A stretch of DNA of 64,000 bases from assembly GCA_036365455.1 (NCBI GenBank), contig JAWQUS010000003.1:3616001-3680000 (forward strand). Reading direction: 5' to 3'. The notes beneath the pieces are model-generated. The model had not been told where the DNA came from, did no database searches, and saw only the letters and a program-made list of their open reading frames with translations. The stretch's first letter is position 1. The number at the start of each line of letters is the position of its first letter. The position numbers were made by a program, and so were the translations under genes. Below are positions 1-9,447 of the stretch, one piece after another. This DNA comes from Macrosoma leucophasiata. Taxonomy: Eukaryota; Arthropoda; Insecta; Lepidoptera; Hedylidae.

Positions 1-28
1 TGCGTTGCACTCAAAAGACTCCAGCAAT

Positions 29-135
29 TTTTTTAATGTTAGGAAGGTGGCAAACAATTTTGCAGATGTCCGCAGCCTATAGACATCTACACAAAAACCA
101 GAGGTCAAAAATGTAGATACGTTGCCGCCCTTGCA
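29..135 (-). repeat. Repeat A2, truncated copy
   Basis: The run ggtggcaaacaa followed by gcagcctatagacatctacac and aaaaccagaggtcaaaa matches the poly-A-proximal half of subfamily A2 on the minus strand. The 5' half is missing. Confidence 0.7.
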
Positions 136-299
136 TTTACAGAAAACTGCAGGTCAAGATGTAGCTATGTTTTACCCCTATTGATAACTTGATTTTAGAG
201 GCGCGAGTTGAACATAACGGCAATGAGAACTTGATGGGATCTACAGCTTATAGAAACTTACACAAAAAACATATGCTATGCCTACTTATTGCTTCCTAG

Positions 300-405
300 A
301 GGCATTACCTAATCGATCTGACGTCAAATGGTAGTGTACAGCACTATCGTATTCCAGTTAGATGGTTATAAAATGCTACATAATAACTACCATAGAGAAA
401 TAACT
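300..405 (+). repeat. Repeat A2, central fragment
   Basis: Contains caaatggtagtg and cagcactatcgt followed by a diverged form of the A2-specific taactatcacagagac block. It abuts the LINE-J remnant that follows, so LINE-J may have inserted into it. Confidence 0.6.
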
Positions 406-412
406 ACTACTC

Positions 413-709
413 ACCGAGTGTGCCCTGTCCAGTAAAGAAATTGTCACAATGATGAAACTTCGCTCCGGACATGTGTCATTAAATAAGTTTAAATTCTTAA
501 TGAATCAATCCGATACCCCTAATTGTAGTATATGTGATAAAGTGGAAGACATATACCATATTTTGGTTGAATGTCTTCAGGGTGAGGCCCATCGCCGGGC
601 TTCATTAGAAATAGGACATTGCAACAGTGTCCTGGCAGATCCTACTACGGATGACGCCAGAATACTGTTGCAACTATATCAAATAGTCAATGAGCTAATA
701 ATTAACTGA
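413..709 (+). pseudogene. LINE-J: C-terminal end of a non-LTR retrotransposon ORF2
   Basis: The frame is open from about 404 to a TGA at 707-709; the ATG at 449 is internal. The protein tail carries RSGHVSLNKF followed by a CCHC cluster C-x2-C-x7-H-x4-C (CSIC...H...EC), 26-42 residues after the ATG. A basic GH motif followed by a CCHC knuckle is the usual end of jockey/R1-like ORF2 proteins. All upstream endonuclease and reverse transcriptase domains are absent, so this is a 5'-truncated dead copy. The AT-rich 710-830 region is probably its 3' UTR. The clade is not resolved. Confidence 0.65.
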
Positions 710-985
710 ATATTAAGATTTTTTATTTTATTTTATTTATCATTTTAAATTATTATATTTTTATAAATAAAAATAATAAAATTAAATCAAATCTTATAGA
801 TAATAAAATTAATATACATTGAAAATGATACCAAATTTATTTTCTATTTTTGATCCATCAATTACTTTATTTAATTTACCTCTTTACATACAATTTTTAA
901 ATGAAGAGTGTGATTCATGCGAATGTATAGAGCGTCATGGTCTTTGACCAAGCTCTTTAAATTAACCCCTCGTGTTTGCGTCGAT
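710..985. other. AT-rich spacer, probable LINE-J 3' UTR then unassigned
   Basis: Runs of aaataaaaataataaaatt follow the LINE-J stop. No coding frame or recognisable repeat is seen in the rest. Confidence 0.4.
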
Positions 986-1028
986 ATCAATAAGTTGCAG
1001 TCATCACTTAACATCATTGTTTGTTTTT

Positions 1029-1314
1029 ACTAGTGGTAGAGCTCCAGTGACGGAGCTCGCGGGCGTAGGCACCACCGCATTATCTAATATACTTGCCGCT
1101 AAATGGTAGTGTTCAGCACTATCGTGTTCCGGTCAGGTGGTAATGTACGGCCCTGTAATTTCCGGCACAGAGGCGTAACACCTTAGGCCTCAGGAGTGGT
1201 AACGCATCTGCATTTTGACCTTGGTTTTTGTGTGGGTGTCTATAGGCTGCAGTCATCACTTAACATCAACGTGAACTGCATGCTTGTTTACCACATAAAT
1301 TACATAAAAAAAAA
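1029..1314 (+). repeat. Repeat A1, near full length
   Basis: Runs from actagtggtagagctcc to a poly-A run at 1306-1314. Short A2-like pieces flank it (985-1016 ttgcagtcatcacttaacat; 1315-1346 gtgaacagcatgcttg), so this A1 probably inserted into an older A2 tail. Confidence 0.85.
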
Positions 1315-1346
1315 TGTGAACAGCATGCTTGATTGCCGTCCCTTCA

Positions 1347-1904
1347 TAAAAAAATATCAGTGTTAATGAATAACAATTATCTGTAGTACGGGCATTGAAA
1401 TTGATTCGGCATAGTAATGCCTCTGACAGTCTCTCCATCACGCCCGTTGCTTCCCTCGCATAATTTCCTCGGCTGTACCGAGAATAAATAACATTAAAAA
1501 TCAACTTTCGCCTTGGATTTTTTTGAATTCACGATTGTTTTTCTGGTTTTATTTCTGGAGAGGATGTGGTACATTCTCTTTATGATATGAAAGTGTAGTA
1601 GTATCACAGTATTAGTACATTAACATGTTCATTTTCTTTAGCCTGTGGTAGTATGCTGTGTATAAGCAGCTTACAATTTTTATGTGACGACTGCAGCCTT
1701 TGCACATGAAATGATGATAAATTTAATATGACTAGACAAAAATAACTGAAATTCTTTAATTTTTTTTCTTTTCTTTGCAAAAAAGCCAGCCATTCAATGG
1801 GCTTCCCTTCAAGGAACGTAAAGCTGCCGGCACCGGCGGCTGGACACAATTGGAAATCAATTGTCTTATTTTTCTCGTGACTTAACGGGTGGCTGTTATA
1901 CCTG
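1347..1904. other. Unassigned, with one short dispersed repeat
   Basis: A 50-bp block around 1455-1520 (ggctgtaccgagaataaat, then cattaaaaatc) recurs at 2570-2625. No credible coding frame is visible in the rest. Confidence 0.5.
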
Positions 1905-2038
1905 CCTCTGTGCCGGAAAATACATTACCATCTCACCGGAACACGATAGTGCTGAACACTACCATTTAGCGGCAAGTATATTAGGTATTGCGGTGCTGCC
2001 TACGTTCGCGAGCTCCGTCACTCCTCTACCACTAGTAA
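1905..2038 (-). repeat. Repeat A1, 5' half
   Basis: Reads gcctctgtgccggaaaa through ctaccactagta on the plus strand. The poly-A-proximal half is missing. The 106-residue open frame across it is a by-product of the repeat. Confidence 0.75.
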
Positions 2039-2040
2039 AA

Positions 2041-2585
2041 ATTACCATATTCGCCACACTTGGCAAGCGGATTGGCGATCGTAGTGACGGTAGTTTTATC
2101 GCGGGAAACTGCTGCCCCTCCCGCGTTTTTTTTACTACCGCTCTATTGGAATGGTTTGACCGCCATTGTTCGGTTGACTGACTGCACTAGTCATAGAGCA
2201 ACTCGGCCTACCTGTCGCGGCGGACCGGAGGGGAGTATCCATAGCGTTTATTACCGATGCAAAACAGACTGACATTTTTTGCGGGGGGAAATACGTGTGA
2301 CACACACTCACTCTACATAAATCGTCTGTTACTACGAAACTCACACCTTGACTCTATCAAAATACACAATAACACAATTCAATTCTCAATACAATACACG
2401 CACACATTTAAATATCTGTGCGACAGGCTTAGGTCCATTTGGTATTGTACTTTGACAGAGGGGAAAGCCTGCATATGACTACTCTCCTCCGGTCCGCCAC
2501 GACCGGTTGCCCGTGTTGCTCTATGGCACTAGTGGGAGAATTCTCCTCCAGTAAGGGCGATATGTTCACGTCCCGACGTCTTGGC
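2041..2585 (+). repeat. Repeat F interrupted by MITE-G
   Basis: ttcgccacacttggcaagcg, tagttttatcgcg and ccgccattgttcggttgact match copies near 28.6 and 37.2 kb. After the MITE the repeat resumes with gcactagtgggagaattctc. Confidence 0.7.
2192..2525. mobile_element. MITE-G copy 1 (hAT-like, 334 bp)
   Basis: Imperfect terminal inverted repeats of about 50 bp start catagagcaac and end gttgctctatg. The element is flanked by a perfect 8-bp direct repeat gcactagt (2184-2191 and 2526-2533). The length and form of the duplication and the CA..G terminus fit the hAT superfamily. There is no transposase frame, so it is non-autonomous. The interior is partly CA-rich. Confidence 0.85.
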
Positions 2586-3170
2586 TGTATCGAGAGTAAA
2601 TAGCATTAAAAATCTACTTCTGCTTGGAGAAGTCTTTTTTATATTCAATTGTAATTCTGTCCGGATTTAGGGTATGTTTGAAGAGGATCTTGGCAGATGT
2701 GTTTTGGTATGTTTCGGGGTTACTGACTTGTTACTCAGATAGTTTAGGGTTACAGCGCGTGCCACGTGTATTTCGTTTGATGTTCTTTTTTTTTACTTTT
2801 TTTCTTGTTCATTAGTAAAAACTTATATAAGCCTAGTTATTGAAATAGTAGTAAAGAATTATTATTTACTTTTTTCCTGTATTCCTTGAAACGAAACTTC
2901 ACAATTGTAATTCCCGAAGGGGTAGGCGTAAATATTGCATAAATAGAGGTAAATGTCGCGACTACTCGCGAGGCATTTGCCGCGCGGGGCAGCTCGCTCT
3001 GTGTGGACGCGCCTTATAACCTAATGATTTTTCAATAAAAATGATAAAGCATTAAAATGCATCAATTCAATACAACTCCCATGTGTCAACTGCTTGTTAC
3101 AAAAGGATTGTCGGGTGTTGGAAAAAGTTGCACGGATTATGTTCTTATTACGTATTTTGATAGCAAGTTC
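2586..3170. other. Unassigned, with SINE-B tail remnant
   Basis: cccgaaggggtaggcgtaaa at about 2915-2935 resembles a minus-strand SINE-B tail. 2955-3012 is a short GC-rich patch (cgcgaggcatttgccgcgcg). No gene is seen. Confidence 0.4.
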
Positions 3171-3432
3171 GTTTTTTTATGTAATGGTGGTGGCAAACCA
3201 GTTTGACGTTAAGTGATGACTGCAGCCCATAGACACCCACACTAAGATCAAGTTCAAAATGCAGATGCGTTACCACTCCTGAGACCTAAGGTGTTATGCC
3301 TCTGTGCCGGAAATTACAGGGCCGTACATTACCACCTGACCGGAACACGATAGTGCTGACCATTTAACGGCAAGTACATTAAGTAATACGCCCGCGAACT
3401 CCGTTACTGGAGCTCTACCACCAGTATTTTCT
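3171..3432 (-). repeat. Repeat A1, near full length
   Basis: From ttttttatgtaatggtggtg to ctctaccaccagta. Two short internal deletions have removed part of the aacactacc and gcggtggtgcc blocks. Confidence 0.85.
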
Positions 3433-3677
3433 ATTGCTTTGATAGATATTAAGAGATCACAATATTTGAGATTGCAAATAAGCATATGTAAGGACATAGG
3501 GTTGATTACAAAATAGCCTTGATTTACCTCAACTCGGATGATTTTGCATATTTCGGTGATTTAATTGATTCAATTATCTTATGTATGATGTACCTACTCA
3601 TGAGACTCGTGCATGAAGATTCTCACTTTAATTTTTATCCAAATGTCAACGTCCCTGAATCGTATTTTTATCACATA

Positions 3678-3886
3678 TTAGCGGCCCGCCCCGGCTTCGC
3701 GCGTCTGCAATGTTACCTACCCTCGTCTATTCGTCTTAGCGTGATGTTATATAGCCTAAAGTCTTCCTCGATAAATGGGCTATCTAACAATGAAATTATT
3801 TTTCAAATAGGTTTAGTAGTTCCTGAGATTAGCGTGTTCAAGCAAACAAACAAACAAACTCTTCAGCTTTATAATATTAGTATAGA
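3678..3886 (-). mobile_element. Hel element, 209 bp
   Basis: On the minus strand it begins TCTATACTAATATTATAAAG and ends CCGCTAA, with A before the 5' end and T after the 3' end and no target duplication. The sub-terminal hairpin zone is the cccggcttcgcg region. It carries an aacaaacaaacaaac run. The 135-residue frame across it is not a gene. Confidence 0.65.
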
Positions 3887-4557
3887 TTCATTACGTGTTT
3901 ACTTTACCACCCTTCGGGGTGAATAAAGGCGTGTAGTAACTCTTCTTAAGAAAAAACATTGATATATTATGCTGATAGAGGAAATTAATATTTAAAATTT
4001 CTTTAATTTAGATTTAAAAACAGTTCTTTACATATCATAATTTTTGTGGAGATGTTAATACTAGGCCGCAGTTCTTACTTACACCTACTATCCATGTGAA
4101 CTGCATGCTTATTTGCCAATTATGCGAGATAAAAGAACTAGAACTGTTCTGGTAAATTATTTATTAAATTATGCGTCATACGCTCATGCGATGCGTCAAA
4201 AGTATTGTCAGTGCAATGGACCTTGGTATACATCCGGTGTAATTAAAACGGGTGCATTTTATGTTTTAAAGTTAAAATGAAAACGCTGTTAGATCCAATT
4301 CTAAGAATATATTGAATGAAGTATTATTACTAAAGATACAAGTTCAGTGTGATTTCAATATCTAAAATGAATAGCTTAACAGCGTGTGTCTAAAAATACG
4401 AACAAAAAAAGTAAGACTAGACCTTTCTTTTTTATTAATTTCTTTCGTATTCCCGATCGAATATCGTATCATTAAACATTGTTGTTACTATTATAAATAT
4501 CAATAAAATATCTAAATCTTTTGAAAGATATTTACAAAAAACTGTTTTTTTTTCCAG
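3887..4557. other. AT-rich unassigned stretch
   Basis: Contains a short repeat A tail remnant near 4095-4117 (gtgaactgcatgcttatttg). It ends in a long pyrimidine tract with ttccag at 4552-4557. No other signal is seen. Confidence 0.5.
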
Positions 4558-4687
4558 ATCCAATGTAACGTTTGATCTTAATCGAAAACTGGCAAACCGT
4601 TTTAATTATCAAGATCCTTCTTCAACCTACCAGTTTTCTTCAGTTGAACAAAGTACTCTCAGTCAAAACAGCCGAAAGATTGAATAA
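4558..4687 (+). CDS. Candidate terminal coding exon of an unidentified host gene
   Basis: A strong 3' splice-site pattern (about ten T then ttccag, ending 4557) is followed by 42 open codons in phase (first base completes a codon, TCC from 4559) to a TAA at 4685-4687. The residues are mixed and polar with few low-complexity runs, for example NRKLANRFNYQDPSS and a Ser/Gln-rich tail ending SRKIE. A canonical AATAAA lies at 4747-4752, 60 bases after the stop. Acceptor, open frame, stop and polyadenylation signal in the right order suggest the last exon of a plus-strand gene whose other exons lie outside the visible repeats. I do not recognise the protein. A 42-codon frame can arise by chance in AT-rich DNA. 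Confidence 0.33.
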
Positions 4688-4746
4688 TTTCAAGAAGAAA
4701 ATAAGTCGCTATTTCATATAGCAAGCCAATTACCATATCGACACGT

Positions 4747-4752
4747 AATAAA
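4747..4752 (+). terminator. Polyadenylation signal AATAAA
   Basis: Canonical hexamer 60 bases downstream of the TAA of the candidate terminal exon, with a T/G-rich stretch (ttttcgttgtcac) after it. Confidence 0.35.
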
Positions 4753-4972
4753 GACTGAATTTTCGTTGTCACGCGGCTTACTGAAAACTGTCAGCGTTGA
4801 CTCGGAACCTTCCTCGAGAATGCAAAACTTCGCAATGTCATGCTATTGTATTTTTATTAATGCAACGAAACAAAAGTTTTCGAAGCTGAGTACTATACTT
4901 CGAGGATTATACTAAAATGTTAACTAGTGTTATTTATCCCCGTAGTGAAGTTTGGGTAATAGTACTATTCCA

Positions 4973-5279
4973 ACGTTACTTCACGCCTGTAATCTTCTAA
5001 GGGGTAGGCAGAGGTAAATGCATGCATTCAAGCATACATGCAAACAACCACGATTCGCCGGTTACGTTTTGGCCCATGTAACAGGTGACGAGCCTGTTGC
5101 CATCTCCGAGCACATTACTAAACTCCGAAGTACTGGGAAACTTCCAGAAAATGGAAAAATCCCAATAGAACCAGAGATAAAGGGTTTTAAATCGTTATCT
5201 CTGATAGTCCGCGACCCGGGAATCGAGCACAGGACCTCCAGCGTAGTAGTGGCCTGCTACCACTAGGCTACTGAGGCAG
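4973..5279 (-). repeat. SINE-B, full length
   Basis: On the minus strand it starts ctgcctcagtagcctagtgg (A box tagcctagtgg) and has a mutated B box (gtgctcgattccc). It ends with the hairpin tail and cgtgaagtaacg. The tRNA-related head indicates RNA polymerase III ancestry. The 82-residue frame is spurious. Confidence 0.88.
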
Positions 5280-5529
5280 TTAAATATATATAATTATACT
5301 ATTCTAAGTATAATGTAATCCACGAAGATGAGTATATTACAGGAGTTTTAGGGGAAAAAAGCAAAATTGATCTGTTAATACCTGTCTATAGAAGCAACGT
5401 GTCTGCTGTCTATTACATTAGAACCCGAGTTTTTAAATTGAAGTGTAAAAGTTGCGGTTTAAATTGTTAATAATCCTAATGTGTTAAGTCACAATAAATT
5501 TAAAATTAAAATTATATAATACTACAAAA

Positions 5530-5866
5530 TTGAAATAAAACTAGTTTTCGGATTATCTCGCGTATTTTAAACTAAAATGATGATTGACAATTAGTAACTT
5601 TTGTAATTAAAGAAAAAACGGAAAGAAAAATTCGTAAGTTCACTCGCATGTGTTCTTGCGAAAAATGTACAATTAGTCATTTTTGTGTTAATCCTGAACG
5701 CTACGCAAGACGTTTTCGAAATAGATGGAGGTAGCACATAATAATTTTCAAAACTGCTGTCAGACAAATGTCACCTCAGTCTGCCCGAGACCACTGGTTC
5801 GATTTTGAATAATAATTTTAGTTCAATATACGCGAGATAAATCCGAAAACTTGTTTCATTTCAATG
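5530..5866. repeat. Foldback H copy 1
   Basis: Inverted arms of about 34 bp: ttgaaataaaactagttttc (5530 on) and gaaaacttgtttcatttcaa (ending about 5866), with about 270 bp between. The centre includes caagacgttttcg. No coding content. Confidence 0.6.
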
Positions 5867-6403
5867 AGTGTAGCTCGCGTAAACTTTAGATCATACCACT
5901 CAACGCACAAAAACATTGTAAAAGCTTTTGCAATCATACATTTCTTTTTTGTATCATCGCGACGTTATTGAAAGAATAGAAGCAATGAAGTATCACAGTA
6001 TACCTACATAATATATATATTATTCATCTCTATTCTATGACAGTACCTTGGCTTCTGTACATTACTCACTGATATAAAACATAACAATTTCCGTAATTGT
6101 ACAGTTGCGAACATGAAAAATGACATCACAAAGTACAGTCGCGCACAAATATAAGTGAAGCTTAATGAACCGGGCTAATGCCCTCGGACCCCCAACGAAC
6201 GGATGCCAGAACGTTTCCGTTCCAAAAATATCCGGACGCAAATAGCACGCGCCCTTAATGAAGGGCAGACTCGGCTGTAATTCATAACTAGGGGAGATAA
6301 CCAGGTGTTAGGCTGACTTAACACTGTTGATTTGGAAAATATTATATTTTGGGTGTCATTTGAATATGTTTATAGGGTTCATTCATGCAGTTTACTAACC
6401 TCA
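5867..6403. other. Unassigned; mixed composition
   Basis: 6160-6300 is less AT-rich (cctcggacccccaacgaacg) than its surroundings, but has no convincing frame, splice signals or known repeat. Confidence 0.45.
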
Positions 6404-6577
6404 CATTTGTCACACCGCGGACACTCCGCCAAAATTCCATACAAACGCTTAATTTGGTTTCACACGCGCACCTGTGTGCGTAGCACGTACAAAATACCAA
6501 TCGTCCGAGAGGAAGGGGTTGTGTATGTGTGCAAATCGGGCGGGACGTCGAAGTGTCCATTCTATACGTAGTATTAT
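6404..6577. repeat. Repeat M copy 1
   Basis: Runs from cacaccgcggacactc through gcacctgtgtgcgtagcacg to gggcgggacgtcgaagtgtc and cgtagtattat. The same series occurs at 59.2-59.4 kb. Class unknown; overlapping open frames on both strands are not genes. Confidence 0.65.
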
Positions 6578-7012
6578 TACATATTCTCTGCTTTTGTTCA
6601 CTGTGTAGTAGTACCTACTAATAGGTATCAAAGATACAAATCAAGGTTTGTACACAAAACAAAATGAAAAGGTATAAGTTATAACATCACTGAAATTTAA
6701 TTTTGAGAACCTAAATATTTTTAGCTCTCTGGAATAAAAAGTTAAAAATTTAATTTTAGTCTAGAGAGCGTCTGCTATGAGCGGAAAAGATAGTAAATAA
6801 GTAAATACGCTCACAATCCCATACTACAAAAAAAATGCAACTGGTACTAAATATATCACAAACAAAAAATTGCTACCTCATTTTACGTGTACACTAAAAA
6901 AATTGTTTTGCAAGAGCTTACTTGTTTTGAGCACCACTTTCTCCGCATAGCTATAATAATATGTACATTTGTGCCAAATTACAGCGTTCTATGTAGTACT
7001 AAGAGTCTATGA
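6578..7012. other. AT-rich unassigned stretch
   Basis: No open frame of note, hairpin or repeat was recognised. Confidence 0.5.
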
Positions 7013-7178
7013 GATGTTAGTGTTCGGCACTATCGTCTTCAGGTTAGATGGTAATGTATGGCCCCGTAATAACTATCACAGAGATATGACACCTTAGGTC
7101 TCAGGGTTGGCAGCACATCTGCATTTTGACCTCTGGTTTTATGTAGATGTCTATACGCTCCAGTCAACACTTAACATA
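7013..7178 (+). repeat. Repeat A2, partial
   Basis: From gatgttagtgttcggcac through taactatcacagagat and cattttgacctctgg to cacttaacata. Both ends are missing. Confidence 0.75.
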
Positions 7179-7212
7179 AATTGTTTTAAACTTTTACGAT
7201 TTGTGTTCATAT

Positions 7213-7341
7213 TTTTATATTGTAAACGGGACTTAATCGCGTACTATTTTAATCGAAGTATGCAACGGCCGAAACGTCGAGTGTCGAGGTAAATACTTCG
7301 ATTGAAATAGTACGCGATTAAGTCCCTTTTACAATATAAAA
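7213..7341. repeat. Foldback H copy 2, long palindrome
   Basis: Arms of about 49 bp (7213-7261 and 7293-7341) pair with only a few mismatches around a 31-base centre containing ggccgaaacgtcgag. The right arm directly abuts repeat J. Confidence 0.8.
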
Positions 7342-7648
7342 ACCGGACAAGTGCGAGTTCGACTCGCGTGGTGAGGGTTCCGTAATTTAAATAAATATTT
7401 TCGAAAATATTACCGGCAGGGGGGGTTATATTATTAAGAATTTTCGATTTAATTTGAATACTCAAACTTCTTACAGGTTATCCAGTAATCTATAGGCATA
7501 GAACTATTTTCCAAATTTTTTTCAAAATTTTTATATCAGTAGTTTCGGAGATAAGAGGGGGGAGGAATGGTCAGTTTTCGTCGTTTTTCTTAAATAACTT
7601 CAAATTTGTTTATGCAAAAATTATAAAAACATATATCTGAGACGCTGA

Positions 7649-7893
7649 TGTGGAGGAACGGGTGGAAGTGTTCCTCCGACGAATAGAGAGGATCCTCCGA
7701 CCAGGCGAAGTGGTAGCGCCTGGCGCGCCGCGACCCAACGATTGAGGTTGGGAAGTTGTATATATGCCAACTCTTGAGAAATCTTCGCATGTGCGATGTA
7801 GTTCGAATGCACGCCATCTACCGTACTAGACAAGTACTGTGAGGTTTTCATATGTTATCCACTAGTTGGCGCCTTAATGTAGTGGACGCTACA
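7649..7893 (-). repeat. 3' LTR of the TRIM-like element
   Basis: 245 bp, TG...CA. On the minus strand GGCATATATACAACTT provides a TATA-like promoter element. The 75-76 residue frames across it are not genes. Confidence 0.88.
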
Positions 7894-7905
7894 TCACTCC
7901 CCTCC
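7894..7905 (-). other. Polypurine tract of the TRIM-like element
   Basis: The minus strand reads GGAGGGGAGTGA immediately before the 3' LTR. This is the plus-strand priming site in LTR retroelements. Confidence 0.8.
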
Positions 7906-8280
7906 AAGACCGGAGGTTGATATGTATCGAGGCAGCTGTCGATGTGCCAATGCCATAATCCCATGCCGCAAGTCCCAGTGAGTCGGGTGCGAAGGTCCTC
8001 AGTGAGTCGAGATGGTCGCTTCTGCGGTGATGCGAAAGTCCCCTTTGAGTCGAGGTAGTCGCTGCGTAGTAGCTACTGCGTCCGTCCACGCAGTACTGAC
8101 GCTGATGTGGCTGCAGGGTAGTACAGGCTTGCGCGGTCGTTGCAGGCGTGTGGAGTATCCCTGATGAAGCCGAGGGTACTGGCTGGCGTGACTTGATTAC
8201 CGCTCGATCAGGTGCTGGTGATGTGAGGGATGACGTCGTCGAAGGTGCTGCAGAGAGTGGCTGGTGAGAAGGTTGCTTCC

Positions 8281-8299
8281 AATCACGTCGGGGTCACCA
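8281..8299 (-). other. Primer-binding site, tRNA-Trp type
   Basis: The plus strand reads aatcacgtcggggtcacca. From memory this matches the T-arm and acceptor 3' end, with CCA, of insect tRNA-Trp. The minus strand therefore gives TGGTGACCCCGACGTGATT as a primer-binding site one base after the 5' LTR. Confidence 0.75.
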
Positions 8300-8300
8300 C

Positions 8301-8666
8301 TGTGGAGGAAAGGGTGGAAGTGTTCCTCCGACGAAAAGGGAGGATCCTCCGACTAGGCGAGGTGGTAGCGCCTGGCGAGCCGCGGCCCAACGATTGATTT
8401 TTTTTTTTTTTTTTTTAGGTCGGGCTTTGTTTAGGCGGCCTGTCTCAAGAGGGCACTAGTCTACTTCACCGGGCAATCGGCGAGCGCAGTAGGCGCTCCA
8501 GCCTAAGCCCAACGATTGACGTTGGGAAGTTGTATATATGCCAACTCTTGAGAAATCTTCGCATGTGCGATGTAATTCGAATGCACGCCATCTACCGTAC
8601 TAGACAAGTACTGTGAGGTTTTCATATGTGTTCCACTAGTTGGCGCCTAATGTAGTGGACGCTACA
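8301..8666 (-). repeat. 5' LTR of the TRIM-like element, with a nested insertion
   Basis: 366 bp; removing a 110-bp insert and one 12-bp duplication leaves about 244 bp, the size of the other LTR. Confidence 0.88.
8398..8507 (-). mobile_element. Poly-A-tailed retroposon inserted in the LTR
   Basis: A 12-bp perfect duplication cccaacgattga lies on both sides (8386-8397, 8508-8519). The minus strand ends in about 19 A (plus 8398-8416). The 91-bp body (tagactagtgccctcttgag) is probably the extreme 3' end of a LINE or a short SINE; I cannot name it. Confidence 0.88.
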
Positions 8667-8884
8667 CTGACAACAACCTCTTTCATTTGATATGTCACAT
8701 GACACAGTTTACGAATTAACAGTTTACTTTTTTTTTTTTAATTTTCTGATTACCCCCCGAAAGTGCCCCCCCTGCTTAAAATTTATTATTTTACTTGACG
8801 TGTTCATCTTCGGGTCACCAATTTACATATATTCATCAAATTTCAACTCAATCGGTCGAGTAGTTTCGGAGCAAATTGGCTGTG

Positions 8885-8922
<38 letters not shown>

Positions 8923-8985
8923 GCACGAGTGATCCGATAAGGGTTCCGTTTTTCCTTTTAAGATACGGAACCCTAAAAATATGAA

Positions 8986-9447
8986 CACTTAACATAAGTA
9001 AGCAGCATGCTTGTTATATGGTGGTGTCTATGCGCTCGAACTCCGAGATTGGAATATCTCTCATACCAAAAGAAAGGCTTCGCAAATACTTAAACAAACT
9101 CGAAGTTGAACTTATGCTATTTAACGAGAAACGTGTATTTAAACGATGAATAAATCAACGAAATGGCTGCCATGCTTTCAACGTCAATCAATCATTGGAA
9201 TTGCTTAATGAGCATATTCGAGTGGAAAATTGTAATTTTTCAGTTTCCCTACCGGATGCCCCCAAAATTCAATTTGAAGATGATTTTACGAGTATGATTG
9301 CTCGGAAATGATTTGCTATTCTGTATATGTACGTAACTTCACGCCTACATTTCACGAAGAGGTAGGCAGCTATGCTATTGCAACTCCCCTTTAAGTAAAT
9401 TAGTTCTTTCTCTCGTGTCCGTTTGTATTGTCATGTATGGGGTAATG
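8986..9447. other. Unassigned, with short remnants
   Basis: 8978-9020 is a repeat A tail scrap (cagcatgcttgttat). 9330-9367 is a SINE-B tail scrap (cgtaacttcacgcc...gaggtaggcag). Nothing else is recognised. Confidence 0.5.

Larger units (their letters stand above)
7649..8666 (-). mobile_element. Non-autonomous LTR retrotransposon (TRIM-like), 1,018 bp
   Basis: Two direct terminal repeats (7649-7893 and 8301-8666) both run TG...CA. A 4-bp duplication ctga flanks the element (7645-7648 and 8667-8670). On the minus strand the primer-binding site follows the 5' LTR after one base, and a polypurine tract GGAGGGGAGTGA precedes the 3' LTR. The internal region is about 407 bp and encodes nothing recognisable, so it must have used proteins from an autonomous relative. 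The LTRs differ at roughly 5% of sites by eye, once the insertion in the 5' LTR is removed. Confidence 0.9.
7341..8985 (+). repeat. Repeat J interrupted by LTR element
   Basis: Left piece 7341-7648 starts ccggacaagtgcgagttcg; right piece 8667-8985 holds caatcggtcgagtagtttcg, a (CAGA)n run at 8885-8922 and ends gggttccgtttttcc...ggaaccctaaaaat. This arrangement is common in lepidopteran genomes in my recollection. Tail-like fragments occur near 13.97, 23.9, 55.5 and 56.2 kb. Confidence 0.65.

Noticed and set aside
1861..2181. 106-codon plus-strand frame
   Set aside because: Translates repeat A1 and repeat F; no independent support.
6332..6631. Opposed 60-79 codon frames
   Set aside because: They coincide with repeat M, which recurs at 59.2-59.4 kb with similarly meaningless frames.
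8885..8922. CRISPR-like short repeats
   Set aside because: A CAGA microsatellite within repeat J; no spacers or repeat-spacer architecture.
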